NCBI GenBank assembly: GCA_016748015.1
Contig: JAAOMT010000012.1
Span: forward strand, 175,583 to 239,582
DNA: 64,000 bases
Reading direction: 5' to 3'
DNA from: Geosiphon pyriformis
Lineage: Eukaryota > Glomeromycota > Glomeromycetes > Archaeosporales > Geosiphonaceae
The notes beneath the pieces are model-generated. The model was not told where the DNA came from. It worked only from the letters and a program-made list of their open reading frames with translations, and ran no database searches. The position numbers and the translations under genes were made by a program. Numbering within the stretch: position 1 is the stretch's first letter; each line of letters begins with the position of its first letter. Below, piece by piece: positions 57,691-64,000 of this stretch.

Positions 57691-58446
57691 TTTATTTTAT
57701 ATTTAATATAAAAAATAAGATTTATTTAAATATTAATATAATACAATATATTTGATATATTTTATATTTTTATTAATAATTTAATTTTTGATAATAAAAA
57801 TATAAACAAAAAAAATTAAACTAGTTTTTATTTTTATTTTTATTTTTTAATTATTTTTTGTTATTAAAATATTAGCTTATTAATTTGAATATTAAATAAT
57901 TTCATAATTTTATAAGCTATTATATATTATTAAACTTATAATAAAATAACTAATTTTATGCTAATTGCTTATATAGTTACTTTGTAGTAGAAATTAACTT
58001 TTTTACAAAAAAATTTCATCTATAAGTTTTTCAAAATATGTGTAGTTACTTTGCTATAAAAATTAATTTTTTTACAAAAAAATTTTATCTATAAGTTTTT
58101 TAAAATATGTATAGTTACTTTACTATAAAAGTCAACTTTTTTACAAAAAATTTTAATTGTAAGCTATCCAATAATCTAAAAAAAAGAGTTATTTTAAATT
58201 CAAACTTAAAAATTATTAACAATTATTAAAATTAATAGTTAATTAATTTTAAACTGTTAATATAAAAAAGTTAATTTTAAACAGAAATAATTAAAAATTT
58301 TATGTTTTTAAAGTAAATTTTATTAATATTAATTTGTAAAAAAGATGATTTTAACTAAAATATTTAGTAAAAAATACTCTTTTTTTATATAATTTATTAT
58401 AATACTATTCTATAATTTAACATTTTTTTTTAATATTTTGTTAAAC
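57691..58446. other. A+T-rich spacer
   Basis: No gene. Contains the 69-bp repeat listed next. Confidence 0.5.
57974..58180 (+). repeat. 69-bp tandem repeat, three units
   Basis: Units start at 57974, 58043 and 58112, each TAGTTACTTTGCTATAAAAA then TTTTTTACAAAAAAATTT and ATCTATAAGTTTTTCAAAAT. Exact spacing of 69 bp. Confidence 0.85.
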
Positions 58447-58640
58447 TATAGTGCAAATTATTTATAATCATCAAAAATGTAGATTAATTTAAAATTTTAA
58501 ATAATAATCTTCACATGTTTTTATTTATATAATTAAATTTTATTGGTTAATATACATGTGTTTTTAATATATTATTTATAATAAAAAATAAAATTTTATT
58601 AAATTTTATATAATATAAAACCAAATACAGTATTATAAAG

Positions 58641-60757
58641 TTTGAATATTATTTAATTTGTCTAATTCTTCAAGAATATTATCTGGAATTCTTCTATGAA
58701 ATTTATACTTTTTTATAGCATATTCTACTAATTTTCTACTAAGATTTTTTCTATAAAAATTTATATAACACCAATATTTTCTTAAAAATTATCTAATAGT
58801 TATTAAAGATACTGATTTAAGATTTTTAGACACTGTTCTTTGTAATTTTTTTCATGAATAATCATATTTGTTATGTGTATATCTTTTAACAGCTCCCTAA
58901 TATCTTTTAATAAAATTTAATTTGCAATGAAATTTTGGAAAAAAAATGTACTTATATTCTATACTTTTAATTAATTCTTTAATTGCATTTTTTTGAATAA
59001 GAAAATCAGATTTCAAAGATATTACTTGACATGTACAATAAAAAACTTTTGAAGAATTTTTGATTTTTTTTTTGCATTTTTGGTATTTTAATACTAATTC
59101 TTTTAATGGCCATTTTTCTTATTCTATTAATACTTGTTTAATTCCTTTAGACAATTTTTAAAGTTTTTTATTTGAATATGTTTTTAAAAAAATCATTGAT
59201 TGTAATTAATTATCTAATCCAAAAGAAGTATCTTGCATTAATGATTGCTTTTTACCTGAACTTAAATTCATTCTGTTTACAATTAAAGCATCTTTACTAA
59301 ATGCTATATGATTAGAACTATTATTGAAAGCAAATATGGCTGTACAATTTAAATATAATTTCTTAAAAATTGGAATTGTTTTACATTTAATTTGTTTAAA
59401 AAAATGGTCTGCTGTTCAATAACCATCTTAATTTATACCAGATTGTAAATAGCATTATGCTTTTTCTAATATATTAGAATAGTTTTTTATATTATTTTGT
59501 TGTAAACATAAATGTCTATTAATTTTAGTTAGAAATTTACTGATTATAATTGATTTTTTATTTATTTTTTTTCTTAGTGGCAAATTTCCATGCTCAGTCC
59601 ATATGTTACACTTGTCATTATTTGAATAAAAAATGATAGACTATAAAAACTTTTTCTTTCTTTTCATTAAGTAAGTTAGGATGTATTTGATCCATAAATT
59701 TATCTTCATACTTTAACATATACTTTTCATGCTTATATATTTTTTCTAAAAATTCTTTTTAAGATTACAAGATGTTATTTTTTTATGGCTATTATAATAT
59801 AAGTCTTAATGATATTGTTGGAATGAATAACCAAGAATTTTGAATTATCTTATTGTAGTCATAAAACTAATAGTTTTTTCCTTCATTATTCTAATATTAG
59901 GAAACAATTAATGTTCAATGAATTTTTTAAATATGGCTGAAGTGACATTAAAGTTTTGGTTTCTAATCCAAATATGATATCTTTCTGCAATGTTTTCATT
60001 ATTAATTATTCTAATTATTTTTTAATGTTTTCTATGTTTTAATGTTAGAAGCTTATTATTAAACAACCAATACTTTGCAAAATATCAAATTTTTTATGTT
60101 TTTCATACACTACCATCAATAAAAATCTTTTGGGCAATTTTCAAACTGGCATTAATTTTTTTATGTCTATTATTATTATTTAACAAGGTAAGATATTCAA
60201 AAATAGCTCTTTCTTGATTATATTTGAAGACAGTTAACTGAGCATATTGTTTTTCTAAATGGTTTTTTAATTCTTACACTTTTTTTATTTGACTAGCATA
60301 TAAATCAACCTTACATTCTGAATTGCTTGAAGATTCATTAAACTTGAATTATTGTAAGTCTGTAATTTAAGCATTACTAATATTAAAGAAAGTGGTAATT
60401 TTTTTAGTTCTAACTGCTGCTTTGGTAAATAAACCATCTGGTTTATATTTATCATAATAGGTTGATTTTAATATTTTTTTTGTCATGTAAGGGCCTCACT
60501 TCTTTTTTTTTAGATGATTGTTATTTTTCCATATTAAATTAAGTTTTTTTAATTACAGCTTCCATATTTTCTGTATTATTCTATCTACTGTCATTATTAT
60601 TGTTCTACTCTTTATTACTAATATCTAATCTGTTAAATTTATTTATTTTAATATCATAATTATTTATTGAAGTGATATGATGTGTTTTTTTATATAATCC
60701 TTTTGTATTTCTAACTTAATCTTTAGCTTTTCTTTTTCTTTTAGAATAAAGTGGTAT
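58641..60757 (-). pseudogene. DDE transposase of copy B, dead
   Basis: Counterpart of 22763-24901. Start codon ATG is ATA here. AFNNSSNH (Asp-to-Asn, but His kept) near 59325 and NFIKRY (Glu-to-Lys) near 58905 show the same catalytic losses as copy A. No long open frame survives. The end reads one step further than copy A (a CAA where copy A has TAA). Confidence 0.78.
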
Positions 60758-60830
60758 TTTTTTATATAATGCAATGTTAATTTAGTGTGTTATTAGTGTT
60801 TGGACAGAATTAAAGAATTTGAATCATGTA
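60758..60830. promoter_or_regulatory. Divergent intergenic region, copy B
   Basis: 73 bp between the two start positions, the same length as in copy A; similar sequence with transitions. Confidence 0.45.
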
Positions 60831-62363
60831 ATGTTGTACAACAAAATTATATTACAATAGAAATAGTATTTTTAATTTAGATATATATCTATTTTTTAAA
60901 TCTCTTTGGTTTTAATTTAAATTTTAATTTCTGTTTTGTAGTTCTGAATAAGAAGCAATAAAAAAAGTTCTTTTGGCATTTATTAAAAAAAATTTTTTAT
61001 TGGGATTGAAGAGATTATCTAAGCTAAAAATTTAAGTAATATTAATAAAAATAGTTATCACAAAAATTTCTTTAATTTATAACAAGAAATTTGGACAAAA
61101 AAGTTTAACATTAATAATTAAACAACCAACTTAAAAAAAACCTGATTTTTAAATTGAAGCCAATTCTTCAGAGCTAATGAAAAATTTATTGCAAATAATT
61201 GTTAATCAAAAAAATAGTAGGTAAGAATATTTAAAATAGATTTCAATTTTAATATTACAACCTAGTTATAATCTCTTATTTTTATATTTAGTAATTGACA
61301 ATATGCCAAATTATTTATGAATTTACCATTTAAAAAAAAATATCCAGAATATTATAATGTAATCAAAAAGCCAAGATCTTTAAACATAATTGAAGTTGGT
61401 ACTATGTACTTTTTTCTTATTAGTCACTTAATACTTGATATATGTTTTTTATATTATATTAGTAGAAAATTCGAAAAAAATATTATCTATTTATGAATTC
61501 AATCAAAACTTACAATTAATTTCAAAAATGTCATATATTTTAATAATAATTTACACATTTTCAAAGATATTAAATTCTTACAAGTAAAAAGTTTATTAGG
61601 TCTTTACAAAAAAATCTGAGTTTTATCTACTTAAACTAATATGCTTTATATATTTTTTGCATTAAACAAACTTATTAGAAAATGTATAACACTAACAAAA
61701 AAAAACTATTCAAGATTATGGTCTTTAAAACAACTTCAGTTCTCTTAATCAAGGTAAAGCCAAAGATCTTTTAATTCCAATCTGATTCCTTTAAATTAAT
61801 ACTAATTGATATAAGTTTCTTGATTATTGTAATAAGCTATTATATATTATATTCTAATAAATTGTTGAAATATTCAACAATCAAAATTTTTTATAGCCTA
61901 AAAAACCAATTCTAAAACTAGATTATGATTTGGTTGAATATATAATAAATATTTTAGTTAATATATTTTTCTTTGGTATAATTCATTATTTAAATATTAA
62001 ATTTAACCAAAAATCTTTATTACAGAGGATTTCATATATCTCTTAAATCTAAGTAATTCTTTGAAACATAACATTATAGTCATTAAAAAATTATTTGTGA
62101 ATTTAAAGTAAGTATTTACATTATAATAATTCAAAATTACAAATAGAGCACAAATAACATTCTCAAATTTTTTGACAATTGCTCATAGTACTTTTATAAT
62201 TCTTTTGACATCTGGTGTGAACAATATTAATATCTGGATTTTTGTTCTGGTAATAACAACCAAATATGATGATAGTATAAATAAAATATTCATGGTTAAT
62301 AATACTGTGTTATCAACAAAAGACACATAGGCCAAAAGATATTATATCTTTATAAAAAAGTGA
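60831..62363 (+). pseudogene. Second gene of the TIR transposon, copy B
   Basis: Same head-to-head gene as 20616-22689. ATG at 60831 (MLYNKII). A clean intron lies at 61221-61291 (GTAAGA...TTTAG, 71 bp). The next part is long and readable (KKYPEYYNVIKKPRSLNIIE, LLGLYKKI). The donor matching copy A's 88-bp intron is ATAAGT here. A deletion near 62140 joins an intron to the last exon, and the tail ends at TGA 62361-62363. Non-functional. It supports the exon structure by comparison. Confidence 0.5.
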
Positions 62364-62720
62364 TCATTTAAAGATTAAATTAATATTAATTGAAAGCCTT
62401 TCTGAAAATGATAATACTTTGATAATTTATTACATGGTAATATAACTTTAATAATTTCTAATTGGCTAAAATCTGATTGATTGGCATCTGAAAATTAAAG
62501 ATTAATAATAAAAGTGATTAATTTTAAACTTTAATAACTTTATAAATTATAATATAATTCAAAAATTAAACTGTAAATATAAAAGAAAAGAACTTAATCT
62601 ATTATATTTACAGTTTAGTTTTTTAATATTATTAAAATTAGAAGACTAAATATAATTTAAAATTATATAAATTGTTTAATGACTATAAATAATTTGCACT
62701 ATACAAATTATTTTTGCAAA

Positions 62721-62780
62721 CTATAGATTATTTTGGTAAACTATTAAATATTTTGGTAAATTATTAAATATTTTGGTAAA
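62721..62780 (+). repeat. 20-bp tandem repeat, three units
   Basis: CTATTAAATATTTTGGTAAA repeated exactly every 20 bp, with two or three changes between units; a partial unit lies before it (TTTTTGCAAA). Confidence 0.85.
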
Positions 62781-64000
62781 TTCTGAATATTATATAATTT
62801 AGTATATTACATAATCTAATTAATACAATTTAATTACATTTTTGTTCTATATAAATTAAATTATATATTAAATAATAATTCAAATAATTTGATAAAATAA
62901 TAAATAATAAATTAAAATAATAATACATACTAATAATAATAAAAATTATAAAGATAATTTTATGTTAATTAATAACTTAAATTTTTGTTAATAATAATAA
63001 TTATAATAATTGTTTTTTATAAAAAGACTTTTGTTATTAGAAATATTTAAATTCTAAAAATCCAATTCTATTATAATCTTTTTTAATTTTTGGTTTTTTA
63101 ATTTCTAGTTATTTATTTAGTGATTTTTTTTATTTTTTTTATTTGTTGTTTAGATTAAATATCTTGTTTTACAATATTTGATTTACTTTAATAAATAATA
63201 TTTTGTTTAATATTGTAATTTTTACAAATAATTTATTTAAGAATCTTAATATATTTTTTGCTATAAGTAATACTGCAGCTTATTTTTTTGATTTGAATTT
63301 AAAATAAATATAAAAGTTTATGGTTTGCTTTTATTAATTTTAATTAAATTACAAATAATTATTTTAATCCTTAAGTTGTTATTTATTTAAATAACTAAAT
63401 AATTTTAAATACTTACAAAGCAGAATTGGTTTTGAAAGACTTAATTTTTATAATTGTTATTAAATAGAATATTATTATATTATTAATATTATTTATATAA
63501 ATTATTTTAGTAAATTAAATTAAAATTAAGAAATATTTTGACATAATGAGCAATAAATATATTAATGTATTAATGGATTGTATTATTAATTTTAGTCTGG
63601 TATTTCTTATTAATATTTATAAAAATTTTATAATTGCCAATAAAAAAACTGTTTTTGGCAATATTTGCCACTTTATTAAAACAATAAACAACTTAATTAG
63701 AAAAATTCAATAAGAAATTGGCTTTAATATTAATATAGTTTCTTTTTTTATTTGAATAATATTAATTAAAAGCTTACTGTTTTGGTTTAATATCTAAATT
63801 TCTACATAATTGCTGGTTTATTAGTAGGTTTTTAACTAGTTTGTAAATTTATATTATGAAAATTTTGTATTAAAAATTTTTTATAACTGTTAAAAAAACT
63901 TTATAATAAACAATATTCAAGTATTTTTTGTATATATTATAATAATGTTAAATTTTTTAACTATAGCTTTACTTGTATATAGTAAATTGCTGACTGATTA
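62781..64000. other. A+T-rich spacer to window end
   Basis: No gene, RNA or mobile element recognised. Simple A/T words only. Confidence 0.5.

Larger units (their letters stand above)
58449..62701 (-). mobile_element. Two-gene TIR transposon, copy B
   Basis: 4253 bp, TIRs TAGTGCAAATTATTTATAAT at both ends (right end reversed), TA duplications at 58447-58448 and 62702-62703. Reverse orientation to copy A. About 560 bp shorter, because a stretch from an intron into the last exon of the second gene is missing near 62130-62150. Confidence 0.85.

Noticed and set aside
20281-62701. A giant palindrome: transposon A + LINE on the left, LINE + transposon B inverted on the right
   Set aside because: The spacers differ in length and sequence (1.7 kb against 0.75 kb), and each element has its own ends and flanks (TA duplications, A-tails). 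Independent insertions in opposite orientation explain it.

Overview
The window looks like a repeat-only stretch of an arbuscular mycorrhizal fungus nuclear genome (Glomeromycotina, Rhizophagus-like). The evidence is the extreme A+T richness, small GT-AG introns, and transposon protein families that I recognise from memory as typical of these fungi: dUTPase-bearing Ty3/gypsy elements, LINE ORF1 proteins with RRM-like and CCHC modules, and IS630/Tc1-like and pogo transposases. I could not search a database, so this assignment is an inference. I see no clear host housekeeping gene and no rRNA, tRNA or CRISPR array.

Layout: 1-4787 is the 3' part of a Ty3/gypsy element (G1). 5160-6230 is an unidentified minus-strand relic. 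7094-8647 is a dead pogo/Tigger transposase. 9117-13144 is LINE debris split by two solo LTRs. 13145-18780 is a decayed, apparently chimeric gypsy element (G4), followed by a second LTR type (family B). 19586-19996 holds an open minus-strand zinc-knuckle ORF in a CpG-containing island. 20281-25094 is a two-gene TIR transposon (copy A). 26792-29032 is an ORF1-only LINE. 29465-30073 is another LINE tail. 30074-40020 is a nearly full-length gypsy element on the minus strand (G3). 40021-42282 is a family-B gypsy whose LTR is interrupted by the nearly full-length G2 (42283-52330) and by a solo LTR (52585-53494), and resumes to about 54625. 55399-57690 is the second ORF1-only LINE (minus). 58449-62701 is TIR transposon copy B (minus). 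The rest is A+T-rich spacer with short tandem repeats.

How the parts relate: the gypsy family A gene order is gag (capsid-like, CCHC), aspartic protease, a Cys-rich CX2C module, dUTPase, RT, RNase H, integrase, then an extra ORF before the 3' LTR. Nearly all coding copies are dead through C-to-T and G-to-A transitions. These create stops from CAA, CAG, CGA and TGG codons and replace catalytic Asp/Glu with Asn/Lys. Pairs of copies in the window show this directly, which points to RIP-like mutation or cytosine deamination. Four-base target duplications flank several family-A LTRs.

The most novel candidate is the TIR transposon. Both copies carry a transposase gene and a head-to-head, intron-containing second gene of unknown function, with start codons 73 bp apart.
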